Below are positions 48,557 to 63,967 of a stretch of 64,000 nt of DNA, piece after piece. The stretch comes from Spinellus fusiger (taxonomy: Eukaryota; Mucoromycota; Mucoromycetes; Mucorales; Phycomycetaceae). The DNA lies in NCBI GenBank assembly GCA_025094145.1, contig JALLLS010000015.1, positions 248,001 through 312,000 on the forward strand, read 5' to 3'. Numbering within the stretch: the stretch's first letter is position 1; every line of letters begins with the position of its first letter. The notes below the pieces were generated by a model. The model ran no database searches and was not told the DNA's origin. It saw nothing but the letters and a program-made list of their open reading frames with translations. The position numbers were made by a program, and so were the translations under genes.

Positions 48557-50511
48557 CCTACAGCAAGAGGAAAAGAAGGAACGGGAAAGAAAGTTGCTGT
48601 GGATTTGGACACCTATGAATTGAGTCTTAACAAGGTCCTTCAGCTTTTGGTTATCAAAGGACAGTGGCTCTGTTAGGCGCTTAGGTTGTACAAATCTACC
48701 GTACTGGCACGGACACCTGAATTCCAAAGAACCCCATCGTGTCTCTTTTTATTAGAACAAGTACGATGAATAAATGGAATGTCCTTTTCTTTCATTTGAT
48801 CTTGAGAATGGAATCAATGGGACTGTTTTCATAGGGCATTAAACTCTTCTTTGGACTCTTCTTTGAAAGAAAAGAAGCAAGAATGTCTGTACAAATTCAA
48901 CTGTCTTGTTGGCTGCACCTACTATCTAATGTTGAAACACGAATCAAACTCCGTGGTATTTTTAATCTGAGCAGTTGTATAGAAGAATTTGATTGGCTGT
49001 AGCACTGACAGTACATTTCTGAGTTGAATCCACTCTGTCGGAATTTATTCTCGCAGTTGACAGGTGGTGTGCCATGCTCTGTATCGTCTATTCTGTTGCC
49101 ATGGTGTTATTGTGTTGTTATGACTACAGTCCATTCTTCAATCCAGTCCTTTTTTTTTGTTTCAATAAGACATTTTTCCTTATGTAGTCTAATAGAGCAA
49201 AAGATTATTTAGAGGAGAGAGAGAATTCAATAATAAACACACATACTATTCCATCTTAACAAGTCTTCCCTGCTTTTTATCTATACCACTTTTTTATTTT
49301 TTTGAAACACGTGCATTTGAGTGTCTGTTCTCTCATGTCAAGGCATTTATTTCTGGTATGTGAGTAGATCAAGGAGAGAAGAAAGAATAGAAAGGAAGAA
49401 AGCAAAAACGGTGTAATTCAAAACAATAAAGAAAAACCTGTAAAGGTGTGTAGGCTGTCATAGGACACTTAACATGGAGACAGAACAGCATTAAAAGACC
49501 ACTTGTTCTTTACGGGAAACTACTTTCACGTGATGATTAGAATAGATATATCTCCAGTGCCATGCAAACAGGACACAATAGTTCTCAGGGAGTACAAAGT
49601 AGACCTCCTTTGGTTTTAAGTGTATTTATTAGGCCATAGATAAAAACAATGAAAACAAGGAAATATTAAGTCCATACAGTGCCAAATGTTGGGGATATTT
49701 TTATTTGTTTGTTTGTTTGTTTTTTTTTCTTTCTTTTCTGCTATTATTATTCTTGTACTCTATTAAAAAGAAAGAAAGAAAGAAAGAAAGAAAAAAAGAT
49801 AGTCTGAATTAGGGGCTATGAAGACGCAAATGCCTCAATTGTAGAGTAAAAACAAACACAGTACCATTCATTATGGATGTGTTCTTGTTGGAAGAATGGA
49901 AGAAGGGTAGGGTGATTTGTAGAATCTGTCTTATCACTCGATCTGTTTCATTAAAACGGCAACCATCCTTCCATATAAAGCAATGAAAGAAAAGAAAAGA
50001 ACCGAGAACAATAACAAGGCCAATCTTTATGACAAGATAGCCAAATCTGGTCATTCTCTATTGTTATGAGGGTTTATTATCAGTCTCTTTCCTATTGGAC
50101 TAAAGTGGACTACAGTGGACTACAGTAGCTTATAACAAACACACCCTTCCATGTGTCATAGCAACTACTCTTACCCCCACTTTTAGGCATGATCCCTGTG
50201 TGACTGTACCTCTATTCCGTGTGTCTGATTGGATCTCATAGGTGAACACTCCTTATTATTTTGGTGTCAGCTTGCACTGATATCAGTGACAGTGCAAATC
50301 CATGGCCCATTCATCAAAACCGGGTTGTCTTCTCCACGCGTAATCCTTTGACTCGCATAAATAATCACGTGATAGTGCACATGGCGTCATCCCAAAGGCG
50401 TTTGTCTATGAAGCTTTCATTGTCACATGCCTACGTAGTCTTATTTTTCCTGCAGTACAAATTTAGTGCTTGTGGACGGCTGTCTATTTCTCTTCTCTAC
50501 TTATTGTTACC
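48557..50511. other. Intergenic region between kinase and AGPAT
   Basis: Promoters of the two divergent genes lie here. Simple repeats: (TTTG)n at about 49706-49720 and (GAAA)n at 49768-49795. A minus-strand frame of 81 codons (49809-50054) starts MTRFGYLVIKIGLVIVLGSF.. and could be a small membrane protein, but nothing else supports it. TAAAGTGGACTACAGTGG and GTGGACTACAGTAG at about 50100-50127 are short direct repeats. Confidence 0.4.
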
Positions 50512-51548
50512 ATGGCAGGATTAGGTACGCCTTTAGTGAGTGAATTCTCTTCTCAGACTTATTAGGCTGTATTTTTGTCAAGTGTCACTGGAGTGTATGG
50601 GCTATGGCTCCCATTACCTTTGCCTTTCTCTATCGTAAACGCGGCAGTTTCTACTACCGCTCTTTTGTCACAATATGCTGCTTAGCGGTGGCTGCTGTCT
50701 ATGGCATCATAGCCTCACTCGTTCTTCCCTTGTTCGGCAAGGCGGGTCTGATCAACTGGAGTGTGGCCAAAGTGTACTACCACCTCTCAAAAACATTCCT
50801 CGGTGTTTCCGTCACTATCAAGGGGAAAGAGAACCTCATCCGTAGCGAGCCTGCTGTGTTTGTGTGCAATCACCAGTCAAGTATGGATATCTTTGCCATG
50901 AGCAGTGTGTTTCCCAAATCCACAAGTGTTGTGGCCAAGAAGGCCATCAAATACTATCCTTTTCTTGGTTGGTTTAGTAAGTAAGGTCGGTTGTGGGCTC
51001 TGTTATTCACACGTGCTAGTGACACTTAGCAATGCCATCTTCTTGGACCGTAAGAACCGGGACAGTGCTATTAAGGAGGCTCAAAAGGCAGCTGATGATA
51101 TTCACAGTAAAAAGGTATGTGCTCTTTCCTTTGTCTTTCGAGTCTGGGACTGATAGGAACACCCCTTTGTGTCTATAGCTTAGTGTGTGGTTATTTCCCG
51201 AGGGTACACGTGGTCGTGAAGGAGAAGCCAGTCTGCTTCCCTTTAAAAAGGGGGCCTTTTATATGGCAGTACAAGCGCAGGTTCCTATTGTACCTGTTGT
51301 AGTCGCCAACTACAGTCACATTTACAGTTCTAAAAACAAGTATTTCAAGGCAGGCAGTGTGACTGTTGAAGGTGAGATAGTAGCAGTAGCAGTAGTAGCA
51401 TTTGTAGGCTGACATGTGAATAGTACTGCCACCCGTGTCTACAGTGGGTATCAAGGCAGAGTCTGAGGCTGTGGACCAATTAGCCACTCATGTGCGTGAA
51501 CTGATGTTGAAATCACTGGAGAACATCTCTCATCATAAGGCCCATTAA
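50512..51548 (+). CDS. SLC1: 1-acyl-sn-glycerol-3-phosphate acyltransferase (AGPAT, Slc1-like)
   Basis: Exons 50512-50524, 50566-50976, 51020-51114, 51179-51371 and 51424-51548 give 278 residues. It makes phosphatidic acid from lysophosphatidic acid and acyl-CoA in the ER/lipid-droplet glycerolipid pathway. The motifs are intact: NHQSSMD (His107, Asp112), FPEGTR (179-184) and [11 protein letters not shown]. Two hydrophobic segments lie before motif I. Intron 2 joins GWF to [11 protein letters not shown] as in yeast Slc1. The first exon has only 13 bases. Confidence 0.94.
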
Positions 51549-51646
51549 ACCATCACCAAGCCCATCACCTTTTTCTTTTTAATGTAGTATTACTTATTCT
51601 AGATCTTTCGTACAAACACTATAAAACAGACATTTATTCCCGAATG

Positions 51647-52058
51647 TTAAAGTTGAATTTGGTTGCGAGCATTGTATTTATGAACGAGTGTCTGTTGGTG
51701 TAGAGAGATGTAGAGATGTAGAGATGTAGAGAGAGAGGTCAGTGCCAAAAACCCTTATCCACCACACTCCATACACATAGCAGTGGCAATAACAACTTAC
51801 CTGACAAGAACAGAATCCCAGAAAACACGCATAAACAATAGCAGCTGTAAAACATGCTTGGGCTGTTGCCTTTGGGTCATCGGGATCACTGACAAACTCA
51901 GTAAGCACCTCCACCTTTGCATCAAAGGCCAGGCCAAGCACAACCTTTTCTTTGAGTGAGTCATTAGCCACAATGTATCTTCTTACAAGAAAGAGAATGC
52001 CGAAAAAAGATAAAAGACTGCAGCAAATCGAAAAACCAGGGCCAACCAGGGTCTTCAT
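51647..52058 (-). CDS. V-ATPase f subunit (Ypr170w-b / RNase kappa homologue)
   Basis: Exons 51987-52058, 51801-51914 and 51647-51691 give 76 residues. The two hydrophobic segments (GFSICCSLLSFFGILFL and TAAIVYACFLGFCSC) flank EFVSDPDDPKA, the arrangement of the tiny f subunit in the Vo membrane sector of V-ATPase, yeast Ypr170w-b, and of animal RNASEK. It ends with a short polar tail (NARNQIQL). The long uninterrupted frame shown by the DNA (126 codons) reads through introns. Tail-to-tail with the AGPAT gene, about 98 bases apart. Confidence 0.82.
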
Positions 52059-52255
52059 GGTGAATAAGAAGAAAAAGGAAAAATGTTTGAAACAGAAAAG
52101 GCAACGGAGGATAGGTGTGGGTCATGCCCGACGTCACATTTTATGACGTTTCATGCACTGGACATCAAAAATAAAGTCCACACACCTATCATCTTAGGCA
52201 TAGTGTCTTTTTCTTTTTTTTTCTCCTTCTTCTTCATTTTGTTTCTACTGTAGTC

Positions 52256-54500
52256 ATGGGTGCGACAAAGAGTCGTAAAACAAGGCAAAATACGTCTCGA
52301 CCTACAGCTCTTTCTTTTCTGTCTGCCATTTCCCTTGGTAATGAACATGAGGCTCATGCTGTTACTAGACCACCGTCTCTTTCCTACAGTCATCCTGCTG
52401 TGAATAAAGAGACCCCTCCCAGAGACGCTATTCCTGTACCCAACAAAGACACTCTACTCTCTTCTCTCCACACCTACAACATGAGAGGTAACTGCGGACC
52501 AAAACAAAAGAAAGAAAGAAAAAACTCCTCCTTGGTCAAGGAGTAGCAATAAACAAACATTGACATGTGCTAGTGTCCTTTTGCTCTACAGACAACAGTC
52601 CTACGTATGAAAACAGACGGGCCTTCCACAGTCTTGCTGTGGATACACACTACACCACAGACACTGCCTCACTTCTTGCTCCTGTGTCCTCCACCCTACA
52701 GCCCTCCTCCAGTCTCTCTGTGTTGGAGAGAAAGAAGAAATCCCAGACGCATCGACACGACAGTAACCCTACAGCACTGCAGAAACACAACAGTGATTTT
52801 CAGAAAGATGTTCAACACCACAAACTTACGCGTGAAGATAGTAAACGACCTATTGCATCAGAGAAGATTAAGAAAAAGTCCAATCATAACAGTGATAAGG
52901 TGTCAAGCAGTAATAAGACTGTGGACTTATTTTTAATGTTGTTGTTGTTGTTGTTTTGATGTTTTTATTTTTATTTTTATTATTTTTTATTATTTTTTAT
53001 TATTCAGTCTGAACAGGGGGGAATGACCCTTTTCTCTGTCTTTCGGTATTATAGTGATAAGATCAGGTACTCCACTACAAAGAAGAAAGAGGAGGACAGT
53101 ATTCTACGTCATGCCATGTAAGTAAAAAGAGAGCAAAAGACAAAGGAATGCACTAGTAAAGATGGGAAAGAAAGAGGCGTCTGTGTATTGATGTTGGGTC
53201 GTTTTTCAAGTCACCAACACACCACCCACCAAGAAACAGACACTCGGCATACAAAACACTCCTATGCTCATTTCCTTATGCCTACACACTCATTCAAGTA
53301 AGTCAAGGATCTGTTATTTTAATCAGACAGAACATCAATAGGTTGAGTATGTCTGTGTAAAAGTGAGGATGCAATACAAAAGACAGCTCAGTGTGGTTAT
53401 GATCCTTATTGTGTGGAGGGTGCTATGGAAGGATCCTACTCTATGCCTCCTACAAGTGCTACTGTAAGTATTGGTGGTGGTGGTGGTGGCAGATGGATGA
53501 GAATTGACAGGTGTGGCTTTGTTTAGAGTGCACCCACTTCCATGCGTCCGTCAGATATGAAGCGAGAAGCAAATGAACAGTTTAGACTAGCTCATCCTGA
53601 CATTCACGCAGAAATGACACTCAGTAAGATACGCACTGTAAAATCAAATTTGCTAGAGGCAGCAAGAGCCGTGGATTTGGAAATATCAACAATAGCCCAT
53701 GCCTATGTGTATTTTGAGAAGTTGGTGCTCAAGGTAAAGGAAGTGTTGCTATAGATGGATCCACACTAACATGTATTCATTGGATTAGAATCTGGTAACA
53801 AAAAAGAACAGAAAACTGGTGGGTGGTAAGTGATTTTGTGTGTGTTTTATAGGAAAAAGACAAACAACTCATGTGTATATTTCTATGCATGCTATCCATT
53901 CTATTACTGCGATGCTTCCCTATTTCCTTAGCATGTTGTTTGTTCTTGGCAGCCAAGGCAAATGAGCCCAAAGGATCTTGGTTCCAAGCACTTCTTGAAG
54001 TAAGTTATGTTTGTGTTTATGTAGATGCTGTGTCATTTGGAAGGAAGGAAGGAAAAGTCAATGAATGGCTGGTTGAGTGATCTCTGTTCAATATCAGGCC
54101 ATGGATGATCAATTGGATGTAGATTCAGAAGAAGTACGGGAGAATGAGTTTATGGTATTTACGGACTTGGAGTTTAACCTCTTTCTACCACGCCATGAAT
54201 ACATGCCCCATTTCGAAAGGATCTTTAAAACACTAGGTACGGAATACTATACTAGCCTTTCTTCTTTTTTTTTGGACATGTTTTTATCTGTCTATTGGGC
54301 ATTAGTGTCATTGTTAGCATAGCTCTTGGTGCCATTGTTAGTTAGTATATCTTTTATTACTCGTATCATTACGATTGTTATTATTTCTTTTATTATTATT
54401 ATAAACTCTTTATAAACTCTTTATAAACTCTTTTATAGACTATAAAAGCGTCGAAGAATATCTTGGCAATGAGGCATTCTACGATATCGACTACCATTAA
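52256..54500 (+). CDS. CABLES-like cyclin-box protein, about 10 exons
   Basis: Approximate exons: 52256-52487, 52592-52899 (or to about 52920), 53008-53117, about 53207-53301, 53363-53463, 53527-53734, 53790-53826, 53939-54000, 54100-54237 and 54440-54500. The N-terminal half is polar and disordered (Ser/Thr/His/Lys-rich). The C-terminal half matches the CABLES/Cdk5-Abl-substrate cyclin fold: IAHAYVYFEKLVLK, NLVTKKNRKLVG, ACCLFLAAKANEPKG, ENEFMVFTDLEFNLFLPRHE and VEEYLGNEAFYD at the end. In animals CABLES proteins bind CDKs. The role in fungi is not established. The exon 2/3 donor is uncertain. Confidence 0.75.
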
Positions 54501-54851
54501 AAATGGGATAAGTGTCAATCTTATCATCCTACAATCATCTTATATGGACACTTTCTTTACTCTCTCTCTTTACCTTTTGTCTTTTACTATTATTATTTGC
54601 TTTGTTTAATTTCAAATACACTCGTATTCTGCAATAACACGTCTTGAATAGACAAAATAAAATAAAACAAAAACTTTTATATATCTTTCTATAGATATAT
54701 ACAGAGTACTAAGACAATAAAGAATAGAATAAAAGAGAGAATCTTACACTTTTGTAGACACGACTATAGATGGGTTGATAATAGAAAACAATGATAATAG
54801 AAAACAATGATAATAAAAATAAAAAAGATAATAAAAATAAAAAAGAAACAG

Positions 54852-56123
54852 TTAAAACTGAAATGTCCATACTTCAAGAGCAATGCATTCGAAATCAAAA
54901 GCATCTGTGAGGGGTGGGTTTCCATACGTAGCGCAGGGCTCTGTATGTCCATGCATAAGATCAGAGTGGATCCATAGACCCCATCGACCTTTTCTAATAA
55001 GATGAACCCATCAGCAAGAAGTAGGGTGAGTCCATCATAGTGACTAGAAAACAGCAAGTAACACACACTTACCCTCCTCCCAGGGCAATAAGATTCTTAT
55101 TTGAAAACATAAAGTAATTATTTGCCATTGTCCAGGGGTAGACATCAACAGAATAATGATTCTCACTGGCTTTCCATAAAAAACTATGACAAAAAGAAGA
55201 GTCATTCTAATGTCTTCTGTGGAGGGGGAGGGGGGTTGGATTCTTAAAGTGGTGTGTTTTGTAGAACTCACCATTCACCTGAACCGTAATAGAGCTGATT
55301 ACTGCTAAACCCTTCTGACAGATAAGCCCCAAATGTCTATCATAACCAACACATTGATGAGAAAGAAAAAGAAAAAGAGAAAGAAAAAAAACTATAAAAT
55401 AGTAGCTACATCTATGCATTTGACTATAAATGCGTACCTCACCAGCTGTTGTCTGAATCACCAAAAGACAAGGTCCTTGGTCCTTTAGACAGTTGTACAA
55501 GGTAGAAAGACTAGCTCCGTGCCTGTCTAGACTGTACAGAAGACGCCACCGAGTAGAAATAGCAATACGACTAGGCAGCCATGACTGAAGCTATGATAGA
55601 GTCCAAGGGTGAGCCTTTTTTTCTCTTTTCTCTTTTCTTTTTTTCTTCTTCTTCTTACATTATCAGCCAGAGCCTGATCAAGACAGGTGTACGCGTTGGT
55701 GTCTTTTAGTAACTGGAGATGAGTGTCTGTGGAGTGTTTTAGAGAGAGAAGATGCTGATTGGAATGATGTTGGAAATCTGAACTATAGGAAATGGATGAA
55801 GCTAGAGAGAGACTTGTACACTCTCCCGATCTCTCCTGTGGTATTTTCATAGGAGAGAGCTCTGTCTTTTTCAAATATCGAGAAAGATCATAGGCCAGTG
55901 AATAGTTGGAGAGAGTGGGAATTGAGTAGGAAGAGCCAATTGACTTTTCTTCTAATGAATCCGATGGTGTGAGGGGTGAAGGTAGGTCTGCTTCTAAAAG
56001 GCAGGGCATACTGTAGAAGCGGGTGCATTCAATCACGGGCCTATCTACTTTAGAGACAATGGATGCCTTTCTTACGCTATGGGGTAAGAAGTAGCTTTCG
56101 TGTTGCAGTGTGTGTGATTTCAT
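54852..56123 (-). CDS. TLDc-domain protein (OXR1/Rtc5-related)
   Basis: Exons 55659-56123, 55438-55590, 55272-55336, 55073-55183 and 54852-54993 give 311 residues. The first 155 residues are Ser-rich and have no known domain. The rest is a complete TLDc domain: LPSRIAISTRWRLLYSLDRH, GASLSTLYN, GPCLLVIQTTAGETFGAYLS, GFSSNQLYYGSGECFLWK, ALGGGKGRWGLWIHSDL, and CATYGNPPL...FECIALEVW near the end. TLDc proteins include OXR1 and yeast Rtc5/Oxr1, which bind V-ATPase and act in oxidative-stress resistance. The V-ATPase f-subunit gene is 2.8 kb away, probably by chance. Confidence 0.88.
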
Positions 56124-57097
56124 GATTAACAAAGTAGTTGAAGTGATGATAAAGAATAGAGAGGTATAAACTCATTTTATAGTTCTAATCATGTTCTATG
56201 TATATATAGCCTCACTTTAACACTTACATTTCTATTCACTCTCACTTGTCTTTCACCCAATAGAAAAAAGTAAAGTTTACACACCCTAAAGAATGCATAC
56301 ATTCTCTCGGATACTTGTGTGAAATACCGAAGCACAGACCCCCTTGAGTAAGGCACAGGGATAGAAACAGTCTTTCTTTAACAAATAAAATGTTACGGAC
56401 CGAGTGTTATTGTTATGTGTTTTCTTTTCTGTCTAATGTCTTATTTACACAGTCAACTACCACCTAAAGAAAAAAAGAAAAAGACATGAACTTTGAATAC
56501 ATATCACTGTATTTTAGGAGAATAGTGTAATACGGATCGTAGTGTAGTCCTGTTAAACGATGACTCAGTTGTTATTAATAATAGTTGATAAAACCAAAAT
56601 GAACACTAAAGAAGCCTACTATTCTCTTTCTACGTTGTTTTGCAAGTGATTCCTGTTCATAGCCTGCTACTATGTATTCAACATCACACCAAAAGATAGA
56701 GTGTGAGAAATAATAATAATAAAAAAAAAAATAAAAAAAGAGAAAATCTTCCAGTGCAAATACCATAGCCCATTTGACTCATCTATTATTTATTTAGCCT
56801 CCACTTTCTCACGTCCTGGTGCATATACATTTGTTTATTTACATTTTGCTAGGTATCACCAGCCATAAGTTGCATCATTGTTGGTATAAAAGAAAAAGGA
56901 GAAGATCGAGTCAATAGAGTAAGCTGTCAAATAGAGTGTTTTTCTTCTTTTGGTAGACTTTTTTTTTCGTAGTCTATCCTCTAATGATAAATCTACTCTT
57001 TGTCCAGCCATATTTTGTTGCGGTTTTGCTTGGAGATAATGCAGTGTTCTTGACAAGGCTCAGATGTAGTAAAAAAAAACACTGGTTGTAGGCACAC
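56124..57097. other. Intergenic region between TLDc gene and COP1
   Basis: It contains the TLDc promoter and the COP1 3' end. A minus-strand ATG at about 57011 opens MAGQRVDLSLEDRLRKKKS.., whose DLSLEDRL resembles the UAP56-binding motif of mRNA-export adaptors. The frame soon runs into unremarkable sequence and stops near 56856, so I do not call a gene. Confidence 0.35.
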
Positions 57098-60000
57098 TTA
57101 TTGTTCTAGAGAAAGTAGCTTGATAGCCCCATTACTATTAGCAGCAAGTATTTTTGATGTGTTCTTTTTCCAGCACACGGAGCTAACAAATGTATCCGAG
57201 GATTCACTGGCTGTGCTGTGGCCCTAAAAATTAAGTTAGTAGAGTAAAACAGACTATGCTCTTTATAAGGAACACTTTTGATAGTACCGTCAGTGGGTCT
57301 GACTTAGGGAAGGTGTAGCTAGCAACAGGCTCGGTGGATCCTTTGTAGTATGCATAAAGAGTATTGTTCTCACTTCCACAGGCAATCCAGTCCTGATTCA
57401 GTGAAAGACCTACAAAGTTCTTTTCGTTTTGGTGTCCGCTGTAAGTGTTGGTGGAGACAGGAAGATCACGATGCCATAATTTGAGAGTGCTATCCGTGGA
57501 ACTTTATCATTATCATTAGTATAGGACAATAGATCCATTATAGGCCAATCAGAAGGGTATTTGGTATTCTATGCTACCTACTTACGCAGAGACTAATTCA
57601 TGGTCATTTGCCCATCTTACATAGGATACTGCCTTTGTATGTCCTTCGTATACATTACAGGGTTTGCTTGGGAAGCGTAAATCATAACAGCTGAGAGTGT
57701 TATCTGTAAATATTTGCAAATTACAACGTATTAGGTTAAATAACAGCAAAACTAATAATAGCAATAGCAATAACAATAACAATAGCAATAACAATGGTGA
57801 TGGTAATAACAATAGTAATGGTAATGGTAATAGTAATAACAATAGTAATGGTAATGGTAATAGTAATAACAATAGTAATGGTGATGGTAATAGTGATAAC
57901 AATAGTAATGGTAATGGTAATAGTGATAACAATAGTAATGGTAATGGTAATAGTGATAACAACAATACTATGAGTGACAGCAACAATAACGCACCTGCAC
58001 TACCCACAGCCAAGTAAAAGTCATTGTTGGGGGCAAACTTGGCGCAGCAGACATTGCCATGAAGTGTTAAAGTGCTCACTGATTGGCGTGACTGAGTAGA
58101 CCAGATCTTGACAGTAGTATCATCACTCCCGGAAGCAATAAGCAAGGGGCTTGTAGCGCATACATCCACACTCCACACACGACGCTTGTGTTCTGTGAAG
58201 GCTCTGGTGCTCTGTCCTGTGATAGAATCCCATACATTAATCACACCTTCATAGTCAGAACTGACTATTTGGGATTTGACATAGGGATTCCATGATAAGC
58301 AGCTAGGGATGAAGAGCAGAAAGGAGGGGAATTAGCTTCTTCCCGAGATTTTTCCCTTTCCCTTTCTCTTTTCTTTTTACCTTATCTTACTTCCACACAG
58401 GAGTATCTTTACTGGACAATGCATAATGACAGAAGGCCTTTGTTTACCCACAAACCCACCCGAGTGTCCATTCTGTGACAAGTGCATAGAAGATGAATTT
58501 GAAGGTAATCTATCCACATCGCCTTGTTCTAAAATATCTACTGTCTCTTGGGATATAGGTCCTTCTCCGTTGTCCATCATAGTAAAATCATAAATCTTGA
58601 TCTCTCTTGTAACTCCTCCCATAGCAAAGTACTCATCATCACGATCAAACTCAATAGAAGAGACAATACAAGAAGAATTATTCCTAATATTGGCATATTG
58701 TAGTGAATCCAGTACTCTGAATTTGCTGTAACGAGTGACTTGGTAGAGTAAAGAAGAGAATTCTTCAAAACATTCAGGCGTACGATCATTAGTACATGTC
58801 TTAGTGTACACGTCTTTTAGATATGAAAAACGCTCTTCTACTCTCTGCTTCTTTTGAGTGATGGCCAAGTGCTGCATGGGATTGGAGGATGCATTACTAT
58901 AGAGATAAATGACCAGGTGAGTGTGTTTCCCAGTTAATCTATCCAATGTCACTCTTACAGTGGTTTGGGTGGATCATCAGAAGACTATTGAATACAAAGA
59001 CAATAAAGAGTGTTAGCAAATTCTGTTTATATTTGTCTATATCATTTTACCGTATGTTTTCGCTTTATTCCTACTGTATCTATGCACTGCGCTTTGTTGT
59101 TTTCTGTTGTATTCATTGCATCTCCTGCTTCTGAACATGAGTCCAATTCAACAGATGCAATGTCTTTTTCTATACAACAAAGTTGGCTCTTCATTTCCTC
59201 AATAATCTAAAGAAGTAGATGGATTTGAGTGCACTTGTATTCTCCATTGTATCATCATTGCTCTTACTGTTTCATTTGATTCTTTTAATTTGGTAAGAAA
59301 CGTCTTTGCCAAAACCTTTTGAACATAGGCATGGTCTGTTTCCATCCGTCTCTTATGCTTCAATATCTGTGTAAATAGAGATGCAATGTCTAATAATACA
59401 GCATAAGGTGTGTGTGTGTGTGTATATATATATATAGATATAGAGAGATATCTTGTTTACTATTTACCTTCTTTTGACATCTCCCTTGCTATCTTCTCAG
59501 AGAGTGTTTGGTGGATATTATGTCGACCACTCATACTGGTCATTAATAAAGAGCCAATCTCTGTACGGGAGGCTGCTTGACTACGAGCACGCTGTTCAGT
59601 CAACTTGTTCACTATCATTCATAGGTGAGATAAAGCCAATACTGTGGATGATTTACATTGGAAGTTTGGAAATATATTCTGCTTCGTCACTCTTGTTCTG
59701 CACAGTGGACAATCAGGCTGCCTGTGGATGTGTTCGATGATACAACCATGGCTAGCCACCATTGGATAGATGAGTCAACCTTACAGTCAGAGAACACATA
59801 CCAGTAGGAATGTCCACAGATGGTCATAAACACTTCTTTCATAATATCATGGCAAATAGGACTTAATTTTGACAAGGGTTATTTGTTTCTTCTGACATAG
59901 ATGTATAACTCAATAGACTATATTACCATGTGAAATCCTCATTTGGATCTTGGTGGGGAGTTGAAGAGGTGTCTGGTACTGTGGATTGAGTGCAGTCCAT

Positions 60001-60390
60001 AGTGTGTAGGGAGGAGGATGCTGAAGAAGTGGGTTGGGATTTCTCTTTTCCACTAAGAAATGGTAACAAAGAAGTGACCTTTCTCCATGGATAGCTGGTA
60101 GTGAGTGTCTGTTCTGTAGCTGTGGGCTGTGGGGATAGATATGAATGAATAGAGTTACTGTACACTCAAAGGATCCTTACAATAGAAGTACTATTGACTG
60201 CCTCTTCGCTGTCTTCGCTGTCTTCTTCCTCTTCGCTGTTCTCTTCGCTGTCTTCTCCTTCAGTGTGCTGGTGGGTTGAGTAAACTACTCTGCTATTAAC
60301 ACGTTTAACTTGTCAGTGCAGAATGTGCCTACTAGAATCTTCTTCATTGAGTCCAACATTCAAAGTTTCTAATGTGTTCTCCATGGCCAT
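57098..60390 (-). CDS. COP1: COP1-type RING/WD40 E3 ubiquitin ligase
   Basis: About 13 exons. The first five are 60333-60390, 60181-60257, 59927-60126, 59802-59861 and about 59667-59751. After an acidic Ser/Glu-rich start, splicing rebuilds the RING finger DFTCPICHDIMKEVF with CGHSYCHGCIIEHI and DCPLCRTR, then NIFPNFQLNKLTEQRARSQA, as in COP1. A coiled coil (ILKHKRRMETDHAYVQKVLA, IIEEMKSQLCCIEK) precedes the WD40 half: ISSIEFDRDDEYFAMGGV-type start, CLSWNPYVKSQIVSSDYEGV, HKRRVWSVDVCATSPLLIAS, CNVYEGHTKAVSYVRW and NFVGLSLNQDWIACGSENN. It ends ..NGAIKLLSLEQ at 57098. In plants and animals COP1 targets transcription factors for degradation. The gene is complete. Confidence 0.92.
57735..57992. 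repeat. Minisatellite-like repeat within a COP1 intron
   Basis: About 36-base and shorter units of the type AATAGTAATGGTAATGGTAATAGTGATAAC repeat from 57735 to 57992. They lie inside the intron between the WD40 exons ending near 57993 and starting near 57704. The repeat makes long Asn/Ser/Gly and Leu/Pro shadow frames. Confidence 0.88.
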
Positions 60391-60957
60391 TGTTCTGTTA
60401 ATGAATGGGTGTATATGAGTCTGTCAGTGCAATCAGTGCTGGTGGAGTGATATTAGAAGAATAAGAAAAGAGTGGGATAATAACACACGAATGCAGTGAC
60501 AGACAGGCAAATACACTGAGAGAGGAATGCACAAAAGAAAGGCACTCATATTAGCCCACCCACATTCAAATAAATCAGATAAATCAGATAAATGCACTCT
60601 CAATGAACATTTAGCTGTCACTAGGAAACACATTCATAAGGCAACACTAATGTAACTCACGTGTTAGTGTGGATCGTTCTTTATTCTTGATTTATTAATG
60701 ATATCTACATCATAAAACAACCATCATGCTATAACAAAGCAGTGATTGGATAAAAAAAAACCTCGGCTGCTATCGAACAAGAGCACTGTAAAGAATACGA
60801 ACCTGTGTAAATAAAAACTAGCTCCAGAAGAAAAAGAATAGCCTTTTATCTTTTTTTTTATCTTTTGCTATAGTCTACCTTGAGAAACACTGTCCCATGT
60901 CTATGTGTGTATACCTTAAGAGGTTCTTGTGTTTGTCGGTGCTATCGTCTCTGGCAC

Positions 60958-63474
<2,517 letters not shown>

Positions 63475-63967
63475 GGTGGACGTTTACGCGTGCAACCTGT
63501 TCATCCTCCAAAAAAAAGAGAAAAAGAAATGCATAAATGAGGCAAGACATGACGTCAGTAAAAAGGTCACGCAGATCCTCCTATTCTGTCCATAAGAAAA
63601 GGAACATGGACAAGAAACAGGAAACAAGAGGAGAACGAGAGGGGAACGAGAGGGGAACGAGAGGGAAACAAGAGGAAACATGGCTCAGTGCATTTATTGG
63701 CCAATGATCTGATGGTAATAATGATCCAAAGAACCATCTCCTTAGACAGTACCACTCTATAGCTAGTCACTTGCAGCCAATACATTCATTGGATCATAAA
63801 AGACATTGATAAAGAAAGAATATTCCTGGTGTAGATAAAGTTACTCTTATTGGTCAATCTATAAACAATATCTCTCTTTCTTTCTCTATCTATCTATCTA
63901 TCTATCTCTTTCCAAAAAAAAACAACTTCCTCAGTCTCTTCTCTTATTGTTCTTGGCTGTAGAGACA
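63475..63967. other. Divergent intergenic region at the right edge
   Basis: It holds the PAP1 promoter. A short tandem repeat of GAGAGGGGAAC(A/G) units lies at about 63635-63680 and a (TCTA)n tract at about 63885-63906, followed by a pyrimidine run and TCTTATTG. Confidence 0.5.

Noticed and set aside
49809..50054. 81-codon minus-strand frame with a hydrophobic start
   Set aside because: No recognisable family, no supporting splice or homology signal. It remains possible as a small membrane protein.
57697..58017. Asn/Ser/Gly-rich 106-codon frame, and a Leu-rich extension of the COP1 frame
   Set aside because: Both arise from the intron minisatellite. COP1 WD40 homology resumes only after the repeat is removed.
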